From Bacteroidota bacterium (GTDB lineage: Bacteria > Bacteroidota > Bacteroidia > Chitinophagales > Chitinophagaceae): a stretch of DNA of 55,700 nucleotides. Under the pieces are notes generated by a model that had not been told where the DNA came from, ran no database searches, and worked only from the letters and a program-made list of their open reading frames with translations. Position 1 is the stretch's first letter; every line of letters begins with the position of its first letter. Shown here piece by piece: positions 7,297-14,456 of this stretch. The DNA lies in the NCBI GenBank assembly GCA_005884665.1, contig VBAT01000006.1:146412-202111 (forward strand), in the 5' to 3' direction. The position numbers and the translations under genes were made by a program.

Positions 7297-8271
7297 TTAT
7301 TCCGCATGGGGACCGCCCGCCAGATTTTTTTTCCTCTCATCCACCTCGTGTTTTAAAGAGTTAATACTCACATTCAATTCAAATCCAATTAGCAATACAA
7401 GAGAGTTGGAGTAGATGAGTAGCATGAGTATAAGCACAGTGCTGATGGACCCGTATAGTTCATTGTAATGAGCGAAGTTGCTGACGTAATAAGAAAACCC
7501 GATGGTGAATACGATCATCAGGAAAGTTGCCAGGATAGAGCCCGGGCTAACGATCTTCCATTTTTTATGAACTGCCGGGGCATACTTATAGATAAATGAG
7601 ATTGAAAAAAAGAAGAGCAGTACGATAAATGCCCAACGGAAATCGTTGATGATGGTGATCAATAATTTCCTGCGGACTCCCATCCACTTCAATACTGCTC
7701 CCTGCATGATCAGTAACGTAATGCAAAGAAAGAAGAGGATAAAAAGTATAAATGTCAGCCGTAGGGCCGCCCATCGCTGGTGAAATCCTTTTCTTTTCAC
7801 AAAACCGATGTATTGCCGATCGAAGGAACGCATGATCCCCATCACGGCGTTGGACGAGAAATACATGGCGAGAATGAAACCTGTAGACAGAAGACCAGTC
7901 CGTTCTTTGTTAAACATGTCTCTAAGGAACTTTATAAGACCAGCATGATTTTTCTCCCCTGGTACAATATCTTTTATGAATAAGAACAGCTGGTTGATGA
8001 AATCTTTTGAAATGGGCAGGTAGGGGAGCAGTGTAAAAAGAAAAATGACCACTGGTGGAATAGTCATGGTAAAGTTAAAAGCGATGGCTGATGATCTTTC
8101 TGTGAAGCCTGTTTTTTTTGCCTGTAAAAAGAAAAATCGGATAACATCAAAAAGCGGGATACCCTGGAAACCCGGGAGAATGATCCTTTTGCTTTTCCTG
8201 ATTAAAAAGCTTACTGGCGGAGACACCAGTATTTTTCTTTTTAACCTTGTAAGGAAATGCAGTGATATCAT
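7297..8271 (-). CDS. YihY/BrkB-family inner-membrane protein
   Basis: A 324-residue polytopic protein with about six hydrophobic segments (for example VVIFLFTLLPYLP, LLSTGFILAMYFSSNAVMGIM, FILFILFFLCITLLIM, VLILMLLIYSNSLVLLIGFELN). It has the YihY/BrkB hallmarks: ERSSAIAFNFTMTIPP near the N-terminus and the late IYSNSLVLLIGFELN segment. The family is widespread and was once mislabelled RNase BN; its transport role remains unclear. The start ATG overlaps the mltG stop by 4 nt (ATGA), so the two are translationally coupled. Confidence 0.85.
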   Translation of the reverse strand: MISLHFLTRLKRKILVSPPVSFLIRKSKRIILPGFQGIPLFDVIRFFFLQAKKTGFTERSSAIAFNFTMTIPPVVIFLFTLLPYLPISKDFINQLFLFIKDIVPGEKNHAGLIKFLRDMFNKERTGLLSTGFILAMYFSSNAVMGIMRSFDRQYIGFVKRKGFHQRWAALRLTFILFILFFLCITLLIMQGAVLKWMGVRRKLLITIINDFRWAFIVLLFFFSISFIYKYAPAVHKKWKIVSPGSILATFLMIVFTIGFSYYVSNFAHYNELYGSISTVLILMLLIYSNSLVLLIGFELNVSINSLKHEVDERKKNLAGGPHAE

Positions 8272-9281
8272 TTCACGTTTCGTTTGTTCAATTCTTCCTG
8301 GTAAAGCCGCGCATATTTCAAATGGTCTTCGTAATTAGCTGTAAAAATATGTGAACCGCTGAAATCACTATTGGCAACAAAGTATAAATAATCGGTTTTT
8401 GGAGAATCCAGGACGGCATCAATCGTTTCCAGGGTCGGGGTGCAAATAGGACCTGGAGGCAATCCTTTGTTGATATACGTGTTGTAGGGTGAGGGAGTTC
8501 TCGTATGGCTTTCATAGATCCGGCGAAGACCGAATTCTTTCAACGCAAACTTTACGGTAGGATCAGCCTGCAAAGGCATTCCTTTTGAAATGCGATTGAG
8601 ATATACACTGGCTATATCGGGGCGGTCGTTGGGGTTATTGGTTTCTTCATCAATAATAGAAGCAAGGGTTGTTGCTTCCAGCGGGCTGAGATTGTGTTCG
8701 GCTGCTTTTTGTTTTCTTTCCTCGGTCCAGAAATTTTTATATGCGGCATAAAACTGTTGGAAGACTTTTGAAGGAGTCGTATTCCATTTTATCTCATAGG
8801 TAAGAGGCAATGCCGCCGCCATCACTGTATTCGTGTCCAGTTCATAGGCCTTCAGTGAATCGGGGTTGGTCAGGAACCGGATCATTTCCAGGGAGTCAAA
8901 TTCAAATGAGTTGCCGGCCTTGCCAGCCAGGATTTCCCGTGTTCTTATCTTGGTTATTACAAAGTTTACAGGGGATTGTTGGCCATTCTTCAGCATGCGC
9001 ACAAGGCTCATAAGACTCATACCTTTGGTGATCTTATAGCGGCCGGGTTTTACCGTTTTATAGCCGGCGGCTTTAGATACCATCCTGAACCAGACCGGGC
9101 TGTTCAGGAATTTGTTATTGACCAGTTCATCCTGTACGTCTTTAAACGAGGAGCCAGTTTTGATGTATAAGTATTTGGCTTCTTTTTCAGTGGAGACAGG
9201 AGCCGCGAAGAATTTCCACAGGAAGAAGGCAGCAGCCAGGGCAAGGACAGTCAAGGTACCGAGTATGATTCTCTTTTTCAT
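8268..9281 (-). CDS. mltG: Endolytic murein transglycosylase MltG
   Basis: About 337 residues from ATG at 9279-9281 (MKKRIILGTL); the TTG at 9305 would add only a poor leader. One N-terminal TM (TVLALAAAFFLWKFF) is followed by a LysM-like region (GRYKITKGMSLMSLVRML) and the YceG/MltG catalytic domain. ASIIDEETNN holds the catalytic glutamate; MPLQADPTVKFAL, SPYNTYINKGLPPGPICTP and DYLYFVA are the conserved blocks. MltG cleaves nascent peptidoglycan at the inner membrane and sets glycan strand length. It overlaps the YihY gene by 4 nt. A terminator just upstream separates it from secG. Confidence 0.93.
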   Translation of the reverse strand: MKKRIILGTLTVLALAAAFFLWKFFAAPVSTEKEAKYLYIKTGSSFKDVQDELVNNKFLNSPVWFRMVSKAAGYKTVKPGRYKITKGMSLMSLVRMLKNGQQSPVNFVITKIRTREILAGKAGNSFEFDSLEMIRFLTNPDSLKAYELDTNTVMAAALPLTYEIKWNTTPSKVFQQFYAAYKNFWTEERKQKAAEHNLSPLEATTLASIIDEETNNPNDRPDIASVYLNRISKGMPLQADPTVKFALKEFGLRRIYESHTRTPSPYNTYINKGLPPGPICTPTLETIDAVLDSPKTDYLYFVANSDFSGSHIFTANYEDHLKYARLYQEELNKRNVK

Positions 9282-9302
9282 AGATATGTATAACAAAATA
9301 AA

Positions 9303-9330
9303 CAAAAAACCCCGTCCTTTCAGACAGGGT
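9303..9330 (-). terminator. Rho-independent terminator after secG
   Basis: On the minus strand ACCCTGTC (9323-9330) pairs with GACGGGGT (9309-9316) over a TGAAAG loop, followed by TTTTTTG. It lies about 35 nt past the secG stop and upstream of mltG. Confidence 0.8.
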
Positions 9331-9362
9331 TGAGAAAATTTATACTAAGGTTAATTACCTGA

Positions 9363-9677
9363 TTATTTACCCTGGTTAGGATTTCCTGCTGGAAAACCGG
9401 ATGATTGTTGTGTGGGGTTGGAAGTTTCAGGGATATGTGCTGAACCGGCGCTACCTGAAATAAAAAAAGTAGAAGCGAGACATAACACGCCAATAATGGC
9501 TGCAAATATCCAGGTTCCTTTTTCAAGCACATCAGTGGTTTGTTTCACACCCATAAACTGGTTGCTAAGACCAGCGAAACTGCCGGCCAGACCACCGCCT
9601 TTTGGGTTTTGAACCAATACAATAAAACCCAGCACCACAGAAGCAATTATGATAAGGATAATAAATAAAATAGTCAT
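9363..9677 (-). CDS. secG: Preprotein translocase subunit SecG
   Basis: A 104-residue protein with two TMs (ILFIILIIIASVVLGFIVLVQ and WIFAAIIGVLCLASTFFI) and the SecG signature VLVQNPKGGGLAGSF between them. SecG helps SecYEG translocate proteins across the inner membrane. The low-complexity Ser/Gly/Pro tail is common in this phylum. The start is 1 nt past the stop of the upstream gene, so the two are almost certainly cotranscribed. A clear terminator follows the gene. Confidence 0.93.
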   Translation of the reverse strand: MTILFIILIIIASVVLGFIVLVQNPKGGGLAGSFAGLSNQFMGVKQTTDVLEKGTWIFAAIIGVLCLASTFFISGSAGSAHIPETSNPTQQSSGFPAGNPNQGK

Positions 9678-9678
9678 A

Positions 9679-10611
9679 TCAACTCGTTTTCTTTAAATCT
9701 TCAATTTTCGCTGCAAAATAAGCGGTTTTGGAGGGATCGAGCAAACTTAATTTGCGGTAAATCTCTTCAGCGCGAGCCTTATTTCCCTGTTTTCTCCAGA
9801 CCTCTGCCATAGCTTCCGTAATAACATGCCGTTCGGCAAGAGAAAATTCTGCCATTTGTTCCACTTTCTTTTCTGCATTGGGATCGGCAGTGGCCGCAAT
9901 TTCAGTTGGAGATGATTTTTTGAGCAATTTCAGCCATTCTGTAAAGCTTTTTAACTGGACGCTGAAATGATCCTTTGGCTTATCTTCTTCTTTGAAGCGG
10001 ATGCCCTGGGAAGCAAAATAATCGACAGTATGGTATGGCTCGAATATTAACTTTTCATTTGCCGGTTCAGGCGGGTTATTCAGTGTTGAAGACTCAAAGG
10101 CCGGTAGATCCGGTGCCGGGAATTCCTCCTTATCCATGGTGTCACCGGGCTCCTTAATTTCATTGTCTGCCTGTTCTACAACCGGTGGGATAGTATCCGA
10201 AATCATCTCATTAACAAACCCGGTTTGTTCAATGACTATCTCCGCGGGTATTTTATCTATCGGCCCCGGTTTCGCGGTTTCATCTGTTTGCATTTCTGCA
10301 GCTGTGCTTTCTTCAGCAGGCATCGGTAAAGGATCGTGCCTGGAAATACTTTCATAACTACTGTTGCTGTTGTAATCATTCAACAAATGATCCTGCCAGA
10401 CGCGGTTGGGAAAATAGAGAGATGTTCTTTGGACTTGTTCGTTATAGGCAGGCGATTCGTTTTGTTCGACGGATAGTTTCTTTGCCAATAACAACTGAGC
10501 CGGGGCAAAATAAGGATATTGCCGGGTGAGATGCTCTAGTTCTTCAAGACTGCAATCGTGCAACGGCTTTTTGAGAACTGCTTTGGCTAATTCATGGATA
10601 GCAGAATTCAT
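9679..10611 (-). CDS. Hypothetical protein with C-terminal TPR-like repeat
   Basis: From the ATG at 10609-10611 the protein is 310 residues; a GTG two codons earlier is possible. The N-terminal 60 residues are helical (SLEELEHLTRQYPYFAPAQLLLAKKL). The middle (about 90-190) is acidic, Pro/Glu-rich and probably disordered. The end (about 255-305) reads LAERHVITEAMAEVWRKQGN then KARAEEIYRKLSLLDPSKTAYFAAKIEDL, like a TPR pair. Proteins of this layout sit between lptE and secG in many Bacteroidota. No enzymatic motif is seen. It is directly coupled to secG. Confidence 0.8.
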   Translation of the reverse strand: MNSAIHELAKAVLKKPLHDCSLEELEHLTRQYPYFAPAQLLLAKKLSVEQNESPAYNEQVQRTSLYFPNRVWQDHLLNDYNSNSSYESISRHDPLPMPAEESTAAEMQTDETAKPGPIDKIPAEIVIEQTGFVNEMISDTIPPVVEQADNEIKEPGDTMDKEEFPAPDLPAFESSTLNNPPEPANEKLIFEPYHTVDYFASQGIRFKEEDKPKDHFSVQLKSFTEWLKLLKKSSPTEIAATADPNAEKKVEQMAEFSLAERHVITEAMAEVWRKQGNKARAEEIYRKLSLLDPSKTAYFAAKIEDLKKTS

Positions 10612-10678
10612 GGGCACAAGTTAAAACAATACATCATAATTTGAGAATGCTGTTTGTTTTTTTGAAGCGGGAAATAAA

Positions 10679-11206
10679 TTACCAGTTTGAGAAAATCTGG
10701 TTAAAAATATCATCAGCCATTCCTTTGATCATGTCGGGAAGAAGGACAGATTCTGCCTGCTGTAGCGATTGACCGGAAGAAAAATCAAAACTTCGGGTCA
10801 CATTGTATTCCTTGGTTTTCCCGGCCTTCTGGTCATTGAGAATAAGATGCACCCCTACATTTATCCTGTTGGTAGTAGTTTGGTTGTTGGATATACCTGA
10901 AGTGCTGAATGAATAATCTGTAATGGTGCCACTGATCTCCCAGTCTGCATTGTCACCATTGGTTTGTTTCAGTCTTGTCTGGCTGACTATTTTCTGGCGG
11001 ATCTTGTCAGTTAACTGCGGGCTAAGTTGTGGATTAATATAGGGCGCCCGGTTTTCAATGAAATTAACCTTGACCGTATTAACGCCCGGTGGAATAGTTA
11101 TGTCCTTAAACCCGTAATGAACCTTGCAACCGCTGGTCATTGAAGCAGCTACCACTACTACCATTCCTAAAGAGATAACACGAATTATTTTTTTGATTGC
11201 GTGCAT
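10679..11206 (-). CDS. lptE: LPS-assembly lipoprotein LptE
   Basis: The 175-residue product begins MHAIKKIIRVISLGMVVVVA and has a lipobox (MTSGC) followed by KVHYGFKDITIPPGVNTVKV, the start of the Bacteroidota LptE domain (PF04390). FIENRAPYINPQLSPQLTDK and the SGTITDYSFS strand are also typical. LptE is an outer-membrane lipoprotein that plugs LptD and delivers LPS. A longer frame from an ATG at 11329 adds 41 residues that translate a dispersed repeat (11258-11307), so the start at 11206, giving an intact signal peptide, is preferred. The gene lies between the sigma-54 activator and the helical/TPR-like gene in the same direction. Confidence 0.88.
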   Translation of the reverse strand: MHAIKKIIRVISLGMVVVVAASMTSGCKVHYGFKDITIPPGVNTVKVNFIENRAPYINPQLSPQLTDKIRQKIVSQTRLKQTNGDNADWEISGTITDYSFSTSGISNNQTTTNRINVGVHLILNDQKAGKTKEYNVTRSFDFSSGQSLQQAESVLLPDMIKGMADDIFNQIFSNW

Positions 11207-11257
11207 TCCAAAATCTTTTATCAGCCGGTAACTATCAACGAACCACTCGCCACTCAC

Positions 11258-11307
11258 GTCATTGCGAGCCTGCCTACCTGCAGGCAGGCGGAGCGTATCG
11301 AAGCAAC
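11258..11307 (+). repeat. Composite dispersed repeat (CATTGCGAG element holding a CCTGCC palindrome)
   Basis: GTCATTGCGAG (from 11258) and GGAGCGTATCGAAGCAAC (to 11307) are the two ends of an element also seen at 29581-29605 and 52656-52707. Between them sits CCTGCCTACCTGCAGGCAGG, an almost perfect palindrome. The element lies between the sigma-54 regulator and lptE. Confidence 0.7.
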
Positions 11308-11312
11308 ACCAC

Positions 11313-12557
11313 TCACTCTTCAATATCATATTCCTTCAACTTCCTGTACAGCGTTCTTTCACTTATTCCCAGGTCAAGCGCGGCGTCCTTTCTTTTTCCT
11401 TTATGTTTTTTAAGAGCCTTTATGATCAGTTCTTTTTCCTTGTCCATGATGTTCAGGCTTTCTTCCACTTCCACGTGCTCGTGGATATCGTTGTTCATGC
11501 TGTAATTGTTCATCGGTACAGCAGGGACGGATTGAACGGACGGCTGCATCAGCATCGGTTGCAAGTTATCCTGGCCTTTCAGTTCCTTTAATTCATTCAT
11601 CAACGCCGGGTTTTGCGCCACGATATTGGGGTTTTGCAACACTTCGAGGAACATGCGTTTTAATTCTGTTACATCTTTTTTCATATCGAAGAAGAGCTTG
11701 TAGAGAATTTCCCGTTCATTCGAAAAATCCTGTTGATTGCCATTGCTGTGCGCCAGCACCGGCAAACGATTGCTCGAATAGGGTTGCAAAAACTTGGTGA
11801 GTTCTCTCGCTGAGATCGATTTATCCTGTGAAAGAACTGATATTTGTTCTGCAATATTCTTCAATTCCCTCACATTGCCCGGCCAGGGATAATTTATTAA
11901 CAGGTTTTTTGCTTCGTCGTCCAGCTGAACGGAAGCTGTTTTATACTTATCGGCAAAATCGGCGGCGAACTTGCGGAATAATAAGTGAATGTCTTCTTTC
12001 CGGTCATGCAGGGCGGGGACGCGGATAGGAACAGTACTTAAACGATAATAAAGATCCTCGCGGAATTTTCCGTTCTGTACGAGTTGTAAAAGGTCTTTAT
12101 TCGTTGCTGCGATAACCCTTACATCTGTTTTTTGCACTTTGGATGAACCGACGCGGATATATTCTCCTGCTTCCAGGACGCGGAGAAGGCGGGCCTGTGT
12201 ACCGAGGGGCAATTCCCCAATTTCATCCAGGAAGATCGTTCCCCCATTAACAGTTTCAAAATATCCTTTTCTTGAATCAACAGCGCCGGTGAATGATCCT
12301 TTTTCGTGTCCAAACAACTCGGAGTCGATAGTACCTTCCGGTATGGCTCCGCAGTTGACAGCGATAAAAGGATTGTGCTTCCTGTTCGATAATGAATGAA
12401 TAATAACGGAGAATGCCTCCTTCCCCACGCCGCTTTCGCCCATGATCAGTACAGTGAGATCTGTATTGGCAACCTGCGCAGCCACCTGCAACGCATAGTT
12501 AAGGGAAGGAGAGTTACCTATGATCCCGAACCGGTTTTTTATTACTTGAATGTCCAT
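11313..12557 (-). CDS. Sigma-54-dependent transcriptional activator (no receiver domain)
   Basis: A 414-residue AAA+ bacterial enhancer-binding protein. The AAA+ domain starts almost at the N-terminus (GIIGNSPSLNYAL), with Walker A GESGVGKE at 40-47, the sigma-54 contact loop GSFTGA at 87-92 (GAFTGA with Ala to Ser) and Walker B FLDEIGE at 109-115. The C-terminus carries a Fis-type helix-turn-helix (RKDAALDLGISERTLYRKL). No REC, GAF or PAS domain is present, so activity must be set by level or by a partner. It lies between the small ORF/miaB and lptE, an order common in Bacteroidota. The target promoters are unknown. Confidence 0.9.
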   Translation of the reverse strand: MDIQVIKNRFGIIGNSPSLNYALQVAAQVANTDLTVLIMGESGVGKEAFSVIIHSLSNRKHNPFIAVNCGAIPEGTIDSELFGHEKGSFTGAVDSRKGYFETVNGGTIFLDEIGELPLGTQARLLRVLEAGEYIRVGSSKVQKTDVRVIAATNKDLLQLVQNGKFREDLYYRLSTVPIRVPALHDRKEDIHLLFRKFAADFADKYKTASVQLDDEAKNLLINYPWPGNVRELKNIAEQISVLSQDKSISARELTKFLQPYSSNRLPVLAHSNGNQQDFSNEREILYKLFFDMKKDVTELKRMFLEVLQNPNIVAQNPALMNELKELKGQDNLQPMLMQPSVQSVPAVPMNNYSMNNDIHEHVEVEESLNIMDKEKELIIKALKKHKGKRKDAALDLGISERTLYRKLKEYDIEE

Positions 12558-12559
12558 TC

Positions 12560-12715
12560 TTACTTCTTTGATTTGAATTCGGCAATTTCCATCGTGCTAA
12601 AGGATATAAATGTTCCGGCAGATACAATACGTGCAGCAATATTTCCATTATAAACGGCCATAGCTGCGGCAACCATCCCAAAAGCCAGGAAAAAATATTT
12701 CGCCAGCATATTCAT
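12560..12715 (-). CDS. Small 51-aa protein between miaB and the sigma-54 gene
   Basis: An ATG at 12713-12715 opens 1 nt after the miaB stop and runs 51 codons to a TAA at 12560-12562, 2 nt before the ATG of the sigma-54 gene. The peptide begins MNMLAKYFFLAFGMVAAAMA and ends MEIAEFKSKK, with one N-terminal hydrophobic segment, so a small membrane or exported protein is likely. No family is recognised. The exact packing between two cotranscribed genes is the main reason to regard it as real. Confidence 0.6.
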   Translation of the reverse strand: MNMLAKYFFLAFGMVAAAMAVYNGNIAARIVSAGTFISFSTMEIAEFKSKK

Positions 12716-12716
12716 A

Positions 12717-14252
12717 TCAGGCTATTTCACCTAAAAGAGTTGCTTGTGTGCAATCTGTTACTTTAACTGTAACATAATCTCCCTTTTTTAGTTCATAATT
12801 TTCCTTGGGAAAAACGATTACTTTGTTTTGCGAGTTCCTGCCGGTCCAGTTCTTCTCGCTTCGCCTGCTGTCACCCTCGATCAACACCTTAAAAGTCTTG
12901 CCGACATCTTTTTTATTGCTTTGAAGTGATAGCCTGTTTTGAATTTCCACTATTTCCTGCAGTCTTTTCTTTTTGATCTCTTCCGGTATATCGTCCTTAT
13001 ATCTCTTTTGCGCAAGTGTGCCGGGACGTTCACTGTAAAAGAACATATAGCTAAAATCATAGCGGCTGTATTCCATAATGTCGAGCGTATCCTGGTGATC
13101 TTTCTGCTCTTCGGTACAAAAGCCGGCGATGATGTCGGAACTTAAGCCGCAGTCAGGCATTATTTCGCGGATGCGATTCACTTTTGCCATGTACCATTCC
13201 CTGGTATATGTCCGGTTCATCAATTGAAGGATCCTTGTAGAGCCACTCTGTACCGGCAAATGGATGTAGCGGCAAATATTTTCATGTCTTGCCATAGTAT
13301 GAAGTACCTCATCAGTAATATCCTTCGGATGCGAAGTTGAAAAGCGTACTCGCAACAGAGGAGAGATCATTGCGACGCGTTCGAGCAACAAAGCGAATGT
13401 CACTACGCCAGCCCCAACGGCCCCCTCACCCCCCAGGAAAGCCTCCCCAAGCCCCTCCAAAGGAGGGGCTATAGACTCCGATAATTTGAAAGAGTTTTCA
13501 ATCTTTGATGATTCCCCTAATCCCCCCTTGGGGGGTGGGGGGGCATAGTAGTAACTATCCACGTTCTGCCCCAATAAAGTAACCTCCCGGTATCCTTGCT
13601 CAAATAATTCTTTGCATTCCTTCACTATACTATCCGCATCCCGGCTTCTTTCTCTTCCTCTCGTAAATGGCACGACACAAAAAGAGCACATGTTATTGCA
13701 GCCGCGCATGATGCTGACGAAAGCGGATACGCCGTTACTGTTAAGACGAACCGGCGATATATCTGCATACGTTTCTTCACGGCTCAATAAAACATTCACT
13801 GCTTTTTGTCCACCTTCCGCTTCTTCCACAAGGCCAGGCAAGCTGCGATAGGCATCGGGACCGACGACTATGTCAACTAATTTTTCTTCCTCTAAAAATT
13901 TTGCTTTTAGCCTTTCCGCCATACAACCAAGTACACCCACCAGCATTCCCTTTTTTTCCACTTTCAGCTTCCTGAATTCCGTCAGGCGCTTACGAACGGT
14001 TTGTTCAGCTTTTTCCCTGATCGAACATGTATTGATGAAGATCAGGTCGGCTTCTTCAACATTCCGTGTGGCACCAAAACCCTCTTTGTTAAGGATAGAA
14101 GCCACGATCTCGCTGTCGGCGAAATTCATCTGACATCCATAGCTTTCGATATAAAACCTTTTTCTATAGTTATTAGGATCATTGGCAAAAGGGGCAAGAG
14201 CCTCGCCCTGCCTGTTCTCATCCTGCACTTTATCTGAAACGTAATCAAGCAT
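12717..14252 (-). CDS. miaB: tRNA-2-methylthio-N6-dimethylallyladenosine synthase MiaB, with repeat insertion
   Basis: A 511-residue methylthiotransferase. The UPF0004 domain has cluster cysteines C40 (ESYGCQMN), C76 (INTCSIRE) and C110 (LGCMAER). The radical-SAM motif is GCNNMCSFC with C185, C189 and C192; a C-terminal TRAM domain follows ([16 protein letters not shown] onward). MiaB adds the methylthio group to i6A37 of tRNAs reading U-starting codons. The protein is about 45-50 residues longer than usual because residues about 236-282 come from an in-frame palindromic repeat placed between GQNVDSYYY and [11 protein letters not shown]. The frame stays open and all catalytic residues are intact. 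A TATATTTG promoter element lies 30 nt upstream. Confidence 0.93.
   Translation of the reverse strand: MLDYVSDKVQDENRQGEALAPFANDPNNYRKRFYIESYGCQMNFADSEIVASILNKEGFGATRNVEEADLIFINTCSIREKAEQTVRKRLTEFRKLKVEKKGMLVGVLGCMAERLKAKFLEEEKLVDIVVGPDAYRSLPGLVEEAEGGQKAVNVLLSREETYADISPVRLNSNGVSAFVSIMRGCNNMCSFCVVPFTRGRERSRDADSIVKECKELFEQGYREVTLLGQNVDSYYYAPPPPKGGLGESSKIENSFKLSESIAPPLEGLGEAFLGGEGAVGAGVVTFALLLERVAMISPLLRVRFSTSHPKDITDEVLHTMARHENICRYIHLPVQSGSTRILQLMNRTYTREWYMAKVNRIREIMPDCGLSSDIIAGFCTEEQKDHQDTLDIMEYSRYDFSYMFFYSERPGTLAQKRYKDDIPEEIKKKRLQEIVEIQNRLSLQSNKKDVGKTFKVLIEGDSRRSEKNWTGRNSQNKVIVFPKENYELKKGDYVTVKVTDCTQATLLGEIA
13407..13547 (-). repeat. In-frame GC-rich palindromic repeat inside miaB
   Basis: About 141 nt (47 codons) with nested hairpins: CCCCCCAAGGGGGG, then CCCCTCCTTTGGAGGGG, then GGGGAGG and CCTGGGGGGTGAGGGGG tracts. 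The segment TATCGGAGTCTATAGCCCCT parallels TATCAGAGTCTGAAAATCCT in the aminotransferase N-terminus. It interrupts normal MiaB sequence without breaking the frame. Confidence 0.8.
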
Positions 14253-14282
14253 TCAATTAATTTTTCCCGGTTAATTGGGATG

Positions 14283-14290
14283 CAAATATA
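14283..14290 (-). promoter_or_regulatory. Putative -7 element (TATATTTG) for the miaB operon
   Basis: The minus strand reads TATATTTG, a perfect match to the Bacteroidota TAnnTTTG element, 30 nt before the miaB ATG. No convincing -33 TTTG was found at the right spacing. Confidence 0.5.
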
Positions 14291-14440
14291 CCCAAAACAG
14301 GCAAGATTGTGACAGGATGACAGCATCAGGTACATCAAGCGTTTAGGATCTGGGAAGTTGAGGATTACTGGCAAACGGGTAGCCGGTTCATCACACTGCA
14401 AAACTTACTGATCAACTTAGCCTTATCAGCAGGTTCAATT

Positions 14441-14448
14441 TATCTTTG
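14441..14448 (+). promoter_or_regulatory. Putative -7 element (TATCTTTG) for the outer-membrane protein gene
   Basis: TATCTTTG fits TAnnTTTG and ends 8 nt before the ATG at 14457, so transcription would start almost at the start codon, giving a very short or absent leader. Confidence 0.5.
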
Positions 14449-14456
14449 TCGTCTAA

